This document shows, in pieces, positions 10,582-20,932 of a stretch of DNA of 64,000 bases. Under the pieces are notes generated by a model. It had not been told where the DNA came from, ran no database searches, and saw only the letters and a program-made list of their open reading frames with translations. Within the stretch, counting starts at the first letter, position 1. Each line of letters begins with the position of its first letter. The stretch covers positions 620,001 through 684,000 of the forward strand of contig JAULSR010000010.1 of NCBI GenBank assembly GCA_030512295.1. The letters are read 5' to 3'. Both the position numbers and the translations under genes were made by a program. This DNA is from Bombardia bombarda (Eukaryota; Ascomycota; Sordariomycetes; Sordariales; Lasiosphaeriaceae).

Positions 10582-12825
10582 ATGGGAAGTGCGAGAGAGC
10601 TGTTGATTGGTGGAAACCCATCGCTGCCGAATACGACGATGGCGGGCCGAGCGAGCACTTTACCGGATCGGCCAAGCACCGCGCGTCTTGCCCAGCATCA
10701 CGGCGCCGCTTTTCAAGAGGAACACGAGCAGGAGCCGCGAGACTCGTTTTCGTCATCAACAATGGAGAAGGCGCCGCTGCTGCTGTCGTTGCCGCCGCCG
10801 CCGCCGGCCCCAAAGCACTGGCTAACACGCAATCGACAGGGAGCATGGATTCTCAAGGTCGCAGCCATCCTCGGCTTGTTGCTGATCGTCACACTCCCCC
10901 AGTGGAGCCTGGCCGGCCCCAAGTCCTGTCCATCATCATCATCATCTGCCGCCGACAACGACGACGCTTTGTTGCAGCATAGCAGCGTAGTCGTCCCAGA
11001 CCACTACAAGGTAAAGGTATCGGACGCCACTATCATCTATGGCCAATTCCCGCGGCGCAGCGACAAATTTCACTTTCTGCCCTGCACCAACGCCACCCTC
11101 CCGCCCGCGCTCAACGACACCACCCCAGACGCAACCTGGGCTGCGCTCTACGACCCCAACCCAGACCACTGGAGCTGGGGCGCACCCCCCAAAAAGAACG
11201 TCTCGCTCAGCAGCGATCCGTACGCCGGCCGTGGCGTCTACCTCTGCGGCTACCTCGACGTCCCGCTCGACTACACCAACGCGAGCGACACCCGCATCAC
11301 CCGGCTGGCCGTGACCAAGTATCAAGTATCCGGATTTTCTCCTAACTCGACCTCCGAAAAGAGCGAGCGGACCCTCGTCATCGAGCCCGGCGGCCCCGGC
11401 GGCAGCGGCACCTCGTACGCCTGGTCGTCCGCCGAGAAGATCACCAACCGGCTGAGCGGCGGCGTCTTCGACGTCCTGGGCTGGGACCCCCGCGGCGTCA
11501 ACGCCTCCCAGCCCGCCGTCTCGTGCTACCCCTACGACGCCGACCGCGACCGCTGGTACCTGCTCACGAACCAGTTCCGCGCCGCCGTCGCCTCGCCCGC
11601 CGGCCAGCTCCAGCTGGCCGACGCCATGAACGAGGCCATGTTCCGCGCCTGCTGGGAGCTGCACGGCGACCTGGCGCGCTTTGTCGGCACGTCCTTTGTC
11701 GCGAGGGACATGGAGGAGATCCGCAAGGCGCTGGGCGAGGACGAGCTGACGGGCTATCTGGTCAGCTATGGTACGGGCATTGGGCAGACGTACGCGGGCA
11801 TGTTTCCCGACAGCGTGGGCCGTATGATTCTGGACGGGACGGAGTATGTGCGCGACCATCGCGTGCTGGGCGGTTTCGGCTTTACGGCACTCGACAACGT
11901 CACGGATGCGTGGAATGATGGCTTTCTGGGCGAGTGCCTCCATGCGGGGCCGGATCACTGCGCGCTGGCAAAGCCGAGGGACGGCAAGCCGGTTGTGCTC
12001 TCGGATCTCAAGCAGCGCATGGACCGCCTCATATCGTCGCTCATCACCCGCCCCGTGCCTGGATACAGCGAGCTGAGCGGCCCGGTACTGGTCACGTACT
12101 CGTCTTTGGTCAGCACCATCTACGGCTTATTATACAACGCCCAAGCTTGGCCTGGCCTCGCCCGGACGCTTTACGCCCTCGAGGAGGGCAACTCGACGCT
12201 CGCAGCAGTCTTGGTCGACAACTGGTATTCCGACCCGAGCCTGCCGTGCCCCGAGATCCCCAGACACCCGTCGTCAGAAGAGATATTCCAGATGGTCGTC
12301 TGCGCCGACTCGTACGACGCCCCCCAGCCCGCCGACGGTCTCGACTGGTGGCTGTCCCTGTGGTCCAACATGACCACGCAGTCCTGGATCGCGGGTAACG
12401 GCCGCTTCTACGACGTGTTCCAGTGCCGGCAGTTCACCAAGTACTGGCCCCACCCAGCCGAGGTCTTCCGCGGCGACCTGAACCACACCCTCCGCCATCC
12501 CGTGCTCTTGATCGCAGAGACGTACGACCCCGCGACGCCGCTGCGCAACGGACGGCGGCTGGCGAGCGAGATGGGGCCGAACGCGCGGCTGATTGTGCAT
12601 CATGGGTACGGGCATTCGTCGAGGGACACGTCCAACTGCACCGACTCGATCGCCAGGGCGTACATTCTCAACGGGACGCTCCCTTATGAGGCGGAGACGG
12701 ACTGTTATGCGAATGAGAAGCCGTATCTGTACGGCGTCAAGAAGAACGAGACCTCGACGGCTGATGTGAATATGGATGATTCGTCACAAGCGCTGCGACT
12801 GCATCGTGGAGACCTGGCGGGCTGA
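10582..12825 (+). CDS. Membrane-anchored alpha/beta hydrolase, S33 tripeptidyl-aminopeptidase type
   Basis: A single exon of 747 codons. Residues about 1-85 are a polar, Pro-rich cytosolic tail; one transmembrane segment (ILKVAAILGLLLIVTLP) follows, so the protein is a type II anchor with a lumenal or outer catalytic part. Many NxS/T sequons lie after it. The hydrolase domain has VIEPGGPGGSG (oxyanion loop), DVLGWDPRGVN, and the nucleophile elbow LVSYGTGIGQTYAGMFP, where the usual first Gly of GxSxG is Val. The C-terminal block, with AETYDPATP (acid Asp) and HHGYGHSS (catalytic His), is the TAP-like domain. Family members release tripeptides or dipeptides from N-termini. A later Met (10639) could be the true start. 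GC-rich codon use. Confidence 0.85.
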   Translation: MGSARELLIGGNPSLPNTTMAGRASTLPDRPSTARLAQHHGAAFQEEHEQEPRDSFSSSTMEKAPLLLSLPPPPPAPKHWLTRNRQGAWILKVAAILGLLLIVTLPQWSLAGPKSCPSSSSSAADNDDALLQHSSVVVPDHYKVKVSDATIIYGQFPRRSDKFHFLPCTNATLPPALNDTTPDATWAALYDPNPDHWSWGAPPKKNVSLSSDPYAGRGVYLCGYLDVPLDYTNASDTRITRLAVTKYQVSGFSPNSTSEKSERTLVIEPGGPGGSGTSYAWSSAEKITNRLSGGVFDVLGWDPRGVNASQPAVSCYPYDADRDRWYLLTNQFRAAVASPAGQLQLADAMNEAMFRACWELHGDLARFVGTSFVARDMEEIRKALGEDELTGYLVSYGTGIGQTYAGMFPDSVGRMILDGTEYVRDHRVLGGFGFTALDNVTDAWNDGFLGECLHAGPDHCALAKPRDGKPVVLSDLKQRMDRLISSLITRPVPGYSELSGPVLVTYSSLVSTIYGLLYNAQAWPGLARTLYALEEGNSTLAAVLVDNWYSDPSLPCPEIPRHPSSEEIFQMVVCADSYDAPQPADGLDWWLSLWSNMTTQSWIAGNGRFYDVFQCRQFTKYWPHPAEVFRGDLNHTLRHPVLLIAETYDPATPLRNGRRLASEMGPNARLIVHHGYGHSSRDTSNCTDSIARAYILNGTLPYEAETDCYANEKPYLYGVKKNETSTADVNMDDSSQALRLHRGDLAG

Positions 12826-13191
12826 TGCGCGGCTGGATGATGAGGGGATAGGGAGTGACCTATCGTAATTGATGGGTTCCATGTGTCGCTATGAGGAGAG
12901 CGACCGTGGATTTAGGTCTGAATATGATGGTATTGGAACTGCCAAAACAAAACTGCGCCATAACGTGCCTTGATGGGGTGCACGGTATATGGATAGAAAT
13001 GGTAGTGATGCAATACAACTCACATTGTGGCTGGATGCCCAACGATGCATCTGCGTGGTACATGATGGGACTTGACACTGTAGGTGATGTTGGCGTAAAG
13101 TTGTCGGAGAGCAAAGGGGCAAAAATGTTTGTCACAAAAGTCTGTCACAGATTCCAAAAAGATACACATCCTGTGCTTGAATGGAGTTTGC
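12826..13191. other. Intergenic
   Basis: Between the hydrolase stop and tRNA-Leu. No coding signal seen. Confidence 0.5.
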
Positions 13192-13300
13192 TGATTAGAG
13201 TGGGATTCGAACCCACGCCCTTTCGGACCACGGAATCAACTAGTGATTGTATCAAGGGTTCTCCTTAACGTGGCGCCTTAGACCGCTCGGCCATCTAACC
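13192..13300 (-). tRNA. tRNA-Leu(AAG) with intron
   Basis: Read on the minus strand, the acceptor GGTTAGA pairs with TCTAATC, with discriminator A. The D arm (GCCGAGCGGTCTAAGGC), a long variable arm (GTCCGAAAGGGC) and T arm (GTGGGTTCGAATCCCAC) are all present, which is the class II Leu type. The anticodon stem CCACG/CGTGG encloses TTAAGG, giving anticodon AAG. An intron of about 29 nt sits directly after the base 3' of the anticodon, the standard place for nuclear tRNA introns. Confidence 0.93.
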
Positions 13301-13637
13301 TATTCGATGGAGATTGAAGTTTTCATGTGGGTATATGATTCAGTGTGGGTGGATTCCTCGGTGGGAGGAGGGGAAGAGAGAAAATTCTGCTTTTCATGCA
13401 ACCACCCCATCCCGGTCTCCTCTTTTTCCATGTTCAAGACCTCTTCTCATTCGTTACATTGGGGCTGGGCTGACTGCAGAAGAATACCAAGCCAGCCAGG
13501 CATTCCCTTGGCTGGCGGCTCCCCATAGGTAAGCAAGCAACCGCAACTTTGTGCTGCATGGAAAAAGGCGAATGACACAATGCGGGATTGTTTGGTGGAC
13601 GACTTCCATTTATTATATACGTATTCTTAGACTCTTG
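13301..13637. other. Intergenic
   Basis: tRNA upstream flank and the 3' flank of the quinate activator. Nothing further seen. Confidence 0.5.
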
Positions 13638-16034
13638 TCATGTTTCGCCAAATCCGCAGGACAGAATCTCACTACTATCGCAACCAGGCGCAAACCCGAG
13701 ATTGGCCATGAACTTTGGGTCGACATCGACGGGATCTGTGCATTCAGTGGACGCAAAATCGTCTAAAAGCGCATCGTAGTCTACCCACCTACTTCCATTG
13801 AAGCCTGCGTAAGGAACAGCAAAGTTCTGTCGGGATAGATCTATCCCTGGAATTATATTCGAGCTTTGTTGCATGTCGACTACATTGCGCATGTTCCTGT
13901 GATGTAGCAGTGTTGCCGAGGAGGTCGATCTTGGAAACGCGACCGACCGCTGATGGTACATATCGATTGCGCCGGGAAATCTCAAGTTATTGAATGCCCT
14001 ATATCCTCTTTCGCTGCTGCTAGCCTGGGAGGGCTGAGTCGGGAATGACGGGTGATTATATAATGGAGGGGGGGCCATGGTAAGGTATGGAATGTTTGAA
14101 GTGGCCGGAGGTGTTAGATGTGATGTCTGATGGCTTGTAGAAGAATCGGCGAGCAAGTCCCTGTTTCTTCCTTCCTCGCCCCAAGGAGAAGAGTAGGCCG
14201 ATATGAGCTCTTCAAGTCGTTCTTTGTGATGCCCCGAAAGAGTTGCCCGGTTTGGTTGGTTGGTTAGGGAGATTAAACATGACGAGATGAAGGGTGGCAT
14301 GCCGCAAATACCAAATCGCTTTTGATACTGGTACAACGTCTCCCTCATAAGAGAGAGGTAAGGATCGGTCTGAGGATCGACGAGAGCAGCCGCCCAGAGA
14401 TAGACGGTCCGGATGAGGTACGCCGTAGGAACAGAGGCTGACCCTGTATCATGCGACGTAGCGAAGGTGCCAAACGGCGAGTTGAGATCAATTAGTTGTT
14501 GTATTTGGGAGGCAAGGGGCATCGCACGCTCCTCGACAGGTGCAATACCTATTCTTGCGGACGTCCTTCTGGCGACAAGCTTCAAGATGCCATACAGTTG
14601 GTTAAACGTGCTTAGACAATAGGCAGGGTTTCGAGACACCTGAGACGCTGCAGTGCTTATCCCAAACCCTTCGCATGGTGCCCACGGCTCCCACTGGTCC
14701 AGTCCATCTTCGGGTATTGGCAGTTCATTGACGATATCTTCTGCTTTTAGATGAGCCGGTTTATCGTACCGTACCGAGACAATTGTGTCTAGCATAAAAC
14801 AGGCGACTAGCACTGACTGCATTCTTTGTTGCTGTCGGCTGTGACCAACAGGCTGATTTGCGCTGATGTCCAGGAAGATACGGATTGCGAGGCCGATTAA
14901 CAGCCAAGCCGAAGTCATATGGCCCCGTCCCAAATTGACTAGGCTCAACAAGAGCAAAGCCCGAGAGTGATGGACCTGGAATGGTCCAGTCTCTGGTGGA
15001 ATAAGGCGTCGAGCAATCTCGTACACTTGGGAAGGGGAAAGGTTGTCGCGATAGATGGAATGAGCCGATAAAGACTTTGAGCTTGCGGCATCTTGGAACG
15101 ACGCCAGCGCAAGAGCGCTCCATAGTTCGGCATGCACCGCGGACGAAGAGTCTTCGGGAACTATAAGAAGGCCTTGGTCCGAGTAGAGATAGGAGGCCTG
15201 GAACAGAGCTTGCTTGTCTAGAATGGGAAGCCACGAGTGAGTGTAGGAGAAGTAGATGTCCAGCAAGCGCCAGTGGTTGGCAGGTAGTTTTAACCGTCTC
15301 GGCGAAGTTGAGGACGGCGCACCGATATCATGTGTGTGGATTGTTTGGTGCGACTCTATCGCAGGTAGGGGCGTTTGCCATGATGGCCCGGGCTCGGGTG
15401 GAATACTGGAGCTCCGGAGGGTGCCTCTGTCGGGAGCCGAGGACAGCTGCCCCTGACCCGTGTCACTGCTTTGAGGCCCGGCAGGCAGGCTTGAGCCCGC
15501 TCTGGAGGCGTCTCCCTCGATGTCGCTTGCTTCCTCGGACGGAAAGCGCTTGTCAGGAAAAGGAGAGAGTCCATTATCGCCAGACAAAATGCGGTCAATA
15601 CCCCTGTGAACTCGGCTCCGTCTCCACCTCTTGTGCAGACGCTCTGTGCCGCGGGGATCCTTTCCTGTCAATACATCTTGTCCCTGACTTCCTTGCTGAA
15701 ATAGTACGACATCGAGAGCCTCCTCGCAGCCAGGGACCTTCTCGAAGAGCCAGGCAAGCGCCAGCTCAAGCGTGCGAATGTAGCCCGTCTGGACTCCTCT
15801 CTTCTTGGGACTAGCTGAGTAGGCACAGGGCCGGTTTTGTGAGAGGCATGGAGCGCATAGAGCCTGCTTGCCATCGCATTTCTCGCGTGCTGCTCGACAT
15901 TGATCACAGGCTCTGGAAACTCTTTGGCGCTTCACAGGGGCCAAGGCCGTGATGGCAGCGGGTGGTACTGGGGAAGGGACCGAGACCGTGTCACTGGGGG
16001 AGTCGGCCTTAGCTGCCTTTCGTTTCGAGGGCAT
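13638..16034 (-). CDS. qa-1F (qutA): Quinate-pathway transcriptional activator, Zn2Cys6
   Basis: An intronless gene of 798 residues from the chosen Met (MPSKRKAAK); an in-frame Met 35 codons upstream is less likely because the extension is atypical. A basic N-terminus leads into the binuclear zinc cluster RACDQCRAAREKCDGKQ, completed by CAPCLSQNRPC (spacing C-2-C-6-C-6-C-2-C-6-C), then a linker rich in Ser/Pro and a fungal-specific TF middle domain around YFSYTHSWLPILDKQALF. Members of this family activate all qa/qut genes when quinate is present and bind a 16-bp palindrome; one strong match lies in this gene's own upstream region (16890-16905), so autoactivation is likely. It is divergent from the repressor, and its place at the end of the cluster matches qa-1F. 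Identification rests on motif plus context. Confidence 0.92.
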   Translation of the reverse strand: MPSKRKAAKADSPSDTVSVPSPVPPAAITALAPVKRQRVSRACDQCRAAREKCDGKQALCAPCLSQNRPCAYSASPKKRGVQTGYIRTLELALAWLFEKVPGCEEALDVVLFQQGSQGQDVLTGKDPRGTERLHKRWRRSRVHRGIDRILSGDNGLSPFPDKRFPSEEASDIEGDASRAGSSLPAGPQSSDTGQGQLSSAPDRGTLRSSSIPPEPGPSWQTPLPAIESHQTIHTHDIGAPSSTSPRRLKLPANHWRLLDIYFSYTHSWLPILDKQALFQASYLYSDQGLLIVPEDSSSAVHAELWSALALASFQDAASSKSLSAHSIYRDNLSPSQVYEIARRLIPPETGPFQVHHSRALLLLSLVNLGRGHMTSAWLLIGLAIRIFLDISANQPVGHSRQQQRMQSVLVACFMLDTIVSVRYDKPAHLKAEDIVNELPIPEDGLDQWEPWAPCEGFGISTAASQVSRNPAYCLSTFNQLYGILKLVARRTSARIGIAPVEERAMPLASQIQQLIDLNSPFGTFATSHDTGSASVPTAYLIRTVYLWAAALVDPQTDPYLSLMRETLYQYQKRFGICGMPPFISSCLISLTNQPNRATLSGHHKERLEELISAYSSPWGEEGRNRDLLADSSTSHQTSHLTPPATSNIPYLTMAPPPLYNHPSFPTQPSQASSSERGYRAFNNLRFPGAIDMYHQRSVAFPRSTSSATLLHHRNMRNVVDMQQSSNIIPGIDLSRQNFAVPYAGFNGSRWVDYDALLDDFASTECTDPVDVDPKFMANLGFAPGCDSSEILSCGFGET

Positions 16035-16237
16035 GGCAAAAACGTGTGGGAGTGTGCAGGCGGAAGAGCCAGTCCTGTTATGGGCGTTGGTTGTCGTGAC
16101 TTGTCGTCTGGCACATATTCTCTCCTGTCCGTACTTCAAAGGTGCCGCTCAAACCATGGTTTGCCGTCAATGACGCTGGACTGGGGATAAAAACAAAACT
16201 CTTCAAGTGGCTTGGCGATGAGTGTTTTGGCGATGGG

Positions 16238-16270
16238 GTCTTAATAGCTAGGTCTTAATAGCTAGGTCTT
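16238..16270. repeat. Tandem 14-bp repeat
   Basis: The unit GGTCTTAATAGCTA occurs twice in full and a third time in part (ending GGTCTTAA), between the activator and repressor genes. It may be a replication-slippage product; no function can be read. Confidence 0.75.
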
Positions 16271-16650
16271 AAGGCTCAAGGCTCATGACGGCGGCGTAGC
16301 CCTCACGACACCAGACATGTGGGAGAAGGTCCAGGAATCACCAGAACCCCAATGTTGATGGGATCCCCCCACTTGTCAAACTCTCGTTGGAAACCTGGGG
16401 TTGGCGGAGATGGCAATCTCGGGTAGCGGGTCTGCGTGGAGAACTGGAGATGCCTGGTATGGATTGAGACTAGAACGTGGGTGACGATTTGCGGGGAACC
16501 TTTAGTCTAGTCTAGGGAGTTCCCTGTGAGCAACAACCGAGGAGGAGGAAAAGACGACGTTGTTGAAGATCCGCGCTCTTGAATTTCTGCCGCATGGGAT
16601 AGAACTGGATAGGCCCCAGACCCGTGAACCAGGTCTGGGTCATACTATTA

Positions 16651-16692
16651 GCTGCCATAGGTGCTGCCATAGGTGCTGTCATAGGTGCTGCA
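16651..16692. repeat. Tandem 12-bp repeat
   Basis: About 3.5 copies of GCTGCCATAGGT with one C-to-T variant, in the activator-repressor promoter region. Confidence 0.75.
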
Positions 16693-16889
16693 ACCGGTGC
16701 TTTCTTTCAGCGTCATTTGGCCGTCTCTGCAGTCTGGCAGAGCTGGTATGGTCCCGGGACGTGCGAATGGCAAGACGGGTCCCCCCGCATGGATGCTGCT
16801 GCACGACGCCATTTGGGGACGGGACGGGAATGGGGATCGGTTACGATGCAGGGAAGACAGCCAGGTCAAAGATGGAGAGATTTGGGGCG

Positions 16890-16905
16890 GGATAAGTGTT
16901 CATCC
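16890..16905. promoter_or_regulatory. Likely QA-1F/QUTA binding site
   Basis: GGATAAGTGTTCATCC matches 15 of 16 positions of the activator consensus GGRTAARYRYTTAYCC (consensus recalled from the N. crassa literature). It lies between the divergent activator and repressor, about 300 bp upstream of the repressor ATG. Confidence 0.7.
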
Positions 16906-17205
16906 TCATCATGTGCGCTAGGGATAACGGCGGGCACACAGCACGTCGAGGCACCCCGCCTTCCTATTCCCGAGCTGCCCTAGGGCCCTCCAGTATGGCG
17001 GGGGTCCTCTCAGAGAGCTCTTCCAGGGGCCATCTCAGGACAAGACAGGCGGGCCAGGACATGGAGGACAGCAAACCTCAATTGAGCTTTCCATGGTAGA
17101 TGCCTACCTTTTCTAGGTATGGAAGCTATGCTGCAATTATTCCATTCCCCCCCTTCAATCCGACCCCTTTCCAATCTGCCGCTATTTCCGAATCGATAAG
17201 CTACC

Positions 17206-20015
17206 ATGGCCTCGTTGGGTGCAACTGCTGGCGTGAAGCGTTCCTTTGCAACCATGGCCAGGCCATGGGACGGCCAGTCAGCACCACAGCCAGCACCTCA
17301 ACCCATCTCCAAGATACCCTTCCTCGAGAACAGAGACTCGCGAGCGCCGTCAAGACATGGGCCTTCATATAGACTCACTGCCAGTCCTGGTCTCAGCTCT
17401 AGCGCTACGGGTAAGTCCCACTGGCAATCTACAACCGGCCGTCTGGGCATTCTGGATTCCACCTGACGTCTTGAGTAGCATCTCGCTCAGCATCCGGCTC
17501 CCCGCTGCACACAGTGCCGGCCCCGGTAACCCCTTTCGATGCCGATGCCTCCATCGTCATCACGGGTATCCGCGGTGCTGGCAAGTCTACCCTAGCTGTT
17601 ATAGCTTCCGGCGCCATGAAGCGCAAGGTCGTCGACCTGGAAAAGACTTTCCACGACGCAACCGGCCTCTCCAGCCCGGCGTGCAAGAAGACCTATGGAG
17701 CGGTCGAGTACCAAAGGCGTCAGATTGACATTTTGCAAGATGTCCTGGCAAGGCACCCGAAACACGCTATTCTGGTTTGCTCATGGATGGAGCGTGGTGT
17801 CCAGTCCATACTCAGCGAGTTTGCCCGAACCAACCCTGTCATCTACATCCTTCGCGATCCCAAGGCTATCGAGGGGCACCTGAAAGTCTATGATCACGCT
17901 AAGGTTCGCGACCTCCTTGATGCGAGCAGCACTGTCTTTCGGAGATGCGCCCGTTTCGAATTCTTTAACGTCTCCGAGGAAAGCACTCGATGTAGTGAAT
18001 CGTCAGGTTTAGAGCTTCCATCAGCGGCTACCGAGTTTGACCAGAGACATCCAATCCCTTACCTGACGCTCAAACGGGCGGAGCGCCACTTCCTGAAATT
18101 CCTCTCCCTCATCCTGCCAAAGGGGACCATTCCCTTCGTCGAGACAGCTTTTCCGTTGGCTTCTGTTCCTACCGAGGAACGGAAATTCACTTACGCCCTT
18201 TCCCTACCCCTTTCAGTACTTCTCAGGAGAGATGTTGATGTTCAGGAGCTCGAGACTGGTGCCGATGCAGTAGAGTTGGTGGTAGACGACCTCACGACGG
18301 ACTACTATGACCACATGCGGTCGTCAGCTCAACTACTTCCACATCGTGCGAGCGAAATCAGCCGCATATTAGGCCAGATCAGACGAAACACCGTGATCCC
18401 TATCATTCTTCACGTGGGATTCCCCGAGGCCGCCATCACCAATGGACCATGGCAGTCGCTCTACGTTTCATATGTCTACCACTGCCTGCGGCTGGCACCT
18501 GAGTACATGACTGTCGACCTAAGGCTGGATGTTGGCCTCTTGACGCGTATCATGGACATCAAGGGAACGTCTAAAATCGTAGGGAACCTTCAAGTTTTGA
18601 AGGCAGACCCGCCGCCTTGGGGGGATCCGACGTGGAGGTCATATTACCGGAAAGCGCAGGATACGGGGTGCCATCTCGTCAGGCTAACGAAGAAAGCCTC
18701 AAGTATCACCGATAATTTTGACGTTCGGGAAGTGAACATTGCGATTCAATCCATTTCGGGCCCGAAGCTGCCATTGATTGCCTACAACACAGGGCAGCTT
18801 GGGAGGACCTCGGCGTGCTTCAACGAGGTCCTCACATCAGTCGTACATGAAGGCTTCATCGAGGAACAGACAGGATCAACGCAAGCTGACGCAGCTGATG
18901 CGCACTCCTCGCTTACACCACTACAAGCAACACGAGCGCTTTTCTCGTCGTATGTTTATGACCCGATGAAGCTATACGTCTTCGGCGCCAATGTGGGCTA
19001 CAGTCTGTCTCCGGCCATGCACAATGCGGCTCTCAAGGCGTGTGGCATTTCACATCACTACCAGCCTCACTCGACAAGCGACATTGGAAGCTTGCAAGCG
19101 CTTCTCAGTGACCCTCATTTTGCTGGCGCATCCGTCGGCCTACCTTTCAAGGTCGAAATAATCAGCCTCACACATTCTTTAAGTCGACACGCCAGAGCTA
19201 TTGGCGCAGTCAATACGTTGATCCCGGTGAGACAACTCGATGCCGATGGCGGTATCCCGCAAGATGCATCCCTGTTCAATGGCATGAATCGTGCCGGTCC
19301 GGTGAAAGCGCTCTATGGTGAGAACACGGATTGGATCGGGATACGGGCCTGCATCCGTCGTGGCCTATCTCCAGCGAACGCAGTGAGATCTGCCAGCTGC
19401 GCGCTCATCATTGGAGCTGGTGGTATGGCCAGGGCAGCTGTCTACGCGATGCTGCAGCTTGGCGTAAAGCAAATTCTGGTCTTTAACCGAACGGCAGCCA
19501 ATGCCCAGAATCTCGTCTCGCACTTCCAAAGGCTCTTAGCACGCAATGACCTGCCGTTGTTCAGCATCGACCAAGGATCTCACGATCAGACACGGTTCCA
19601 TATTCTACGATCTCGAGAAGATCCCAGGCCAGAGAGCTACAAACCTCCCACCATGATAATCTCTTGCATCCCAACCCACAGCATTGGCGACAGCCCGGCA
19701 CCAGACTTCACAGTGCCTCCACAGTGGCTCGAGAGCCCTACTGGGGGTGTTGTGCTGGAACTTGCGTACAAGACGCTCAACTCACCGCTGCTTGAACAGG
19801 CGCGACGGGAGGCTCACAGAGGGTGGGTAACTATGGATGGGCTGGATCTTCTCCCCGAGCAAGGCTTTGCGCAGTTTGAGCTGTTCACTGGGCGGAGGGC
19901 GCCGCGTCGGCTGATGAGGCGTGAGGTTTTTAGATCATACCCTGATGACCACAGACGGTCAAACTTTTCCCAACTACAGCCTCGGCTGAATAATATTGCT
20001 GCACAGGAGCCTTGA
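17206..20015 (+). CDS. qa-1S (qutR): Quinate-pathway multidomain repressor
   Basis: Two exons (17206-17410, 17479-20015) give 913 residues, close to known QUTR/QA-1S proteins. The first exon encodes a basic, Pro/Ser-rich leader (MASLGATAGVKRSF). The rest repeats the last three domains of the AROM pentafunctional enzyme in order: a shikimate-kinase-like domain with P-loop TGIRGAGKST at about residues 97-106, a type I dehydroquinase-like domain in the middle (LSVLLRRDVDV through PLIAYNTGQLGRTSACFNE), and a shikimate-dehydrogenase-like domain (FGANVGYSLSPAMHNAALK, GASVGLPFKVEI, NTDWIGIRACI, IIGAGGMARAAVYAM). In the known system the protein senses pathway metabolites and blocks the activator by direct contact rather than acting as an enzyme. 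The usual dehydrogenase TxPxK loop reads GLPFK here. Confidence 0.94.
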
Positions 20016-20932
20016 GCAGCAGCTAGTTAAGGCCGCAGGCCACTGCTACAATCTTCTCTATGGAACACTTTGATCTGGCTTTTACCTATCAACTACTGCT
20101 GAGTGCTGCTTTCAGAGTGTGAACTCTGGCCGCTTAAAAGTAAGGGAGATAGTCAATTCTGTTTCATGATAGCTTTGTCTTGCGGCCTTTCAGATAATGC
20201 GGAGTACGAGATACAAGCATAACCCCCATGCATGGCCCAAAGACTTGGGTGCCAAATCCATGATCCGGGTTTGATCCCTTGCGCTACACCCCCATGCTCG
20301 TGCCGCGACGACTTTGAAAAGTTATCACCCTTCTCTTGACTGTCCGGTTAAGCATTCATCCAGACCGCACAAAGCTTGCGCACGATGCGCCATTAGTTTG
20401 TGGGGTTGGCTAGCGGGAGACAGTATCTTTGGGAATATGGAATTTCATAATGCGGGGAAGCCGGTCAACAGGTTTGTTCTTTGTGATGGATGTCGGGTCC
20501 GGCAATTTGATTTGCCAATGCATAGACCGAGTCTTGGGAAGGTCGAGGCCTGTTTGAGGTGTCAGTTTGTGCAGGAGTCCGGCTTCTACTGCTTGCATTT
20601 GTTTCTTCTTTCCTTGTGGGGAAGCCCTGTTTAGCTAACTGGAGACCATATGGGGGTGACAGGATTCCCCATGGAGAAACAGAACCGCAGTGGGTTCCAT
20701 TGCCCAAGGGTACAAGATGGCCGAGCTTGCAAAACTCCCTCTTGCTATATAAATCGTGGCATCCCTGGGATAGACGAGAAAAGGGATCTGGGGACGAACT
20801 CAACCGCACCGCCTGCCTGTGTCCATCTCATATCTTCTCACAGGTGTTGGATCACCTCTGGGCCCAACCCAACCTGTCCTGCCTCCCCTTTCTCCTTACA
20901 CCGTGTCGACATCATCACACCCCCAACTCACG
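20016..20932. other. Promoter region of the quinate permease
   Basis: About 0.9 kb. It holds an activator-site match (20346-20361) and a TATA-like CTATATAAATCG at about 20743, roughly 190 bp before the permease ATG. No gene seen. Confidence 0.6.
20346..20361. promoter_or_regulatory. Possible QA-1F/QUTA binding site
   Basis: GGTTAAGCATTCATCC matches 14 of 16 positions of GGRTAARYRYTTAYCC and lies about 570 bp upstream of the permease start. Confidence 0.5.

Larger units (their letters stand above)
16035..17205. other. Divergent promoter of activator and repressor
   Basis: About 1.2 kb shared by the two regulators. It holds the best activator-site match (16890-16905) and two short tandem repeats (16238-16270 and 16651-16692), listed separately. 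No gene. Confidence 0.6.

Noticed and set aside
10942..11958. A 338-codon open frame on the minus strand
   Set aside because: It is antisense to the S33 hydrolase, whose motifs are clear; high GC keeps the reverse frame open.
20215..20290. tRNA-like T-arm (GGGTTTGATCCC)
   Set aside because: The B-box-like string has no matching acceptor stem, D arm or anticodon arm in either direction.
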